64,000 bases of DNA. Origin: Guillardia theta CCMP2712 (Eukaryota; Cryptophyceae; Pyrenomonadales; Geminigeraceae). This document shows, in pieces, positions 63,989-64,000 of the stretch (the stretch's first letter is position 1; each line of letters begins with the position of its first letter). The notes under the pieces are model-generated. The model worked only from the letters and a program-made list of their open reading frames with translations, was not told the DNA's origin and ran no database searches. Position numbers and translations under genes: made by a program. Location of the stretch: NCBI RefSeq assembly GCF_000315625.1, contig NW_005434671.1, positions 476,078 through 540,077 of the forward strand. Reading direction: 5' to 3'.

Positions 63989-64000
63989 CTGGGGATTGAG

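Overview
The window is nuclear DNA of a eukaryote with a complex, red-lineage plastid; a cryptophyte alga such as Guillardia theta fits best. Support: nearly every gene is cut by GT-AG introns, many only 40-56 nt long; exon phases close exactly across the whole gene in most models; the Fe/Mn superoxide dismutase carries a signal peptide followed by a Phe-based plastid motif; and orthologues of eukaryote-wide genes (MCM4, RBM22, PYM, PYROXD1, a Vps55/LEPROT protein, an ERV-thioredoxin PDI) sit close together on both strands. A haptophyte or stramenopile is not strictly excluded, because the Phe motif is shared among these plastids.

Layout. 1-8.7 kb: a coiled-coil membrane protein, a Mn-type SOD, two poorly known small proteins, and an acetyltransferase fused to two BRCT domains. 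10.3-18.3 kb: a plastid-type RsuA/RluB pseudouridine synthase, the ERV-thioredoxin PDI, a MAP kinase with an odd activation loop, and a TPR protein. 19.8-29 kb: MCM4, a PPR-Smr protein, a TLC membrane protein and PYM. 30-35.3 kb: a long divergent kinesin. 35.3-44.5 kb: a repeat-rich accessory block holding two direct copies of a 2-2.8 kb segment. Each copy carries an intact single-exon ORF of an unrecognised family; copy 1 has gained five extra 52-residue units. Around them lie a duplicated fragment of the kinesin last exon and GC-rich islands. 44.9-54.3 kb: a small membrane protein, a Vps55/LEPROT protein, RBM22, guanine deaminase and PYROXD1. 54.6-64 kb: a Ser-rich protein, an ARM-TIR protein, a TMUB-like ubiquitin-fold membrane protein, and an acidic protein running off the right edge.

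Two patterns cross gene borders. First, GC-rich islands (about 5.6, 18.9-19.6, 29.2-29.7, 35.3-36, 38.4-38.8, 41.6-42.3, 43.9-44.5, 57.1 and 60.2-60.5 kb) are built from a shared set of short words, and duplicated copies differ mostly by 3-31 nt insertions rather than substitutions. Second, tracts rich in GGGGTAG/GGGGTGG lie 5' of many genes, mostly in coding-strand orientation, and may be promoter elements.

The genes do not form one pathway; the order looks like ordinary eukaryotic gene mixing, with divergent pairs sharing intergenic regions. All exon models were assembled by eye from splice signals, frame and family similarity. Exons with strong family matches are reliable; first exons and those of unknown genes are less so.
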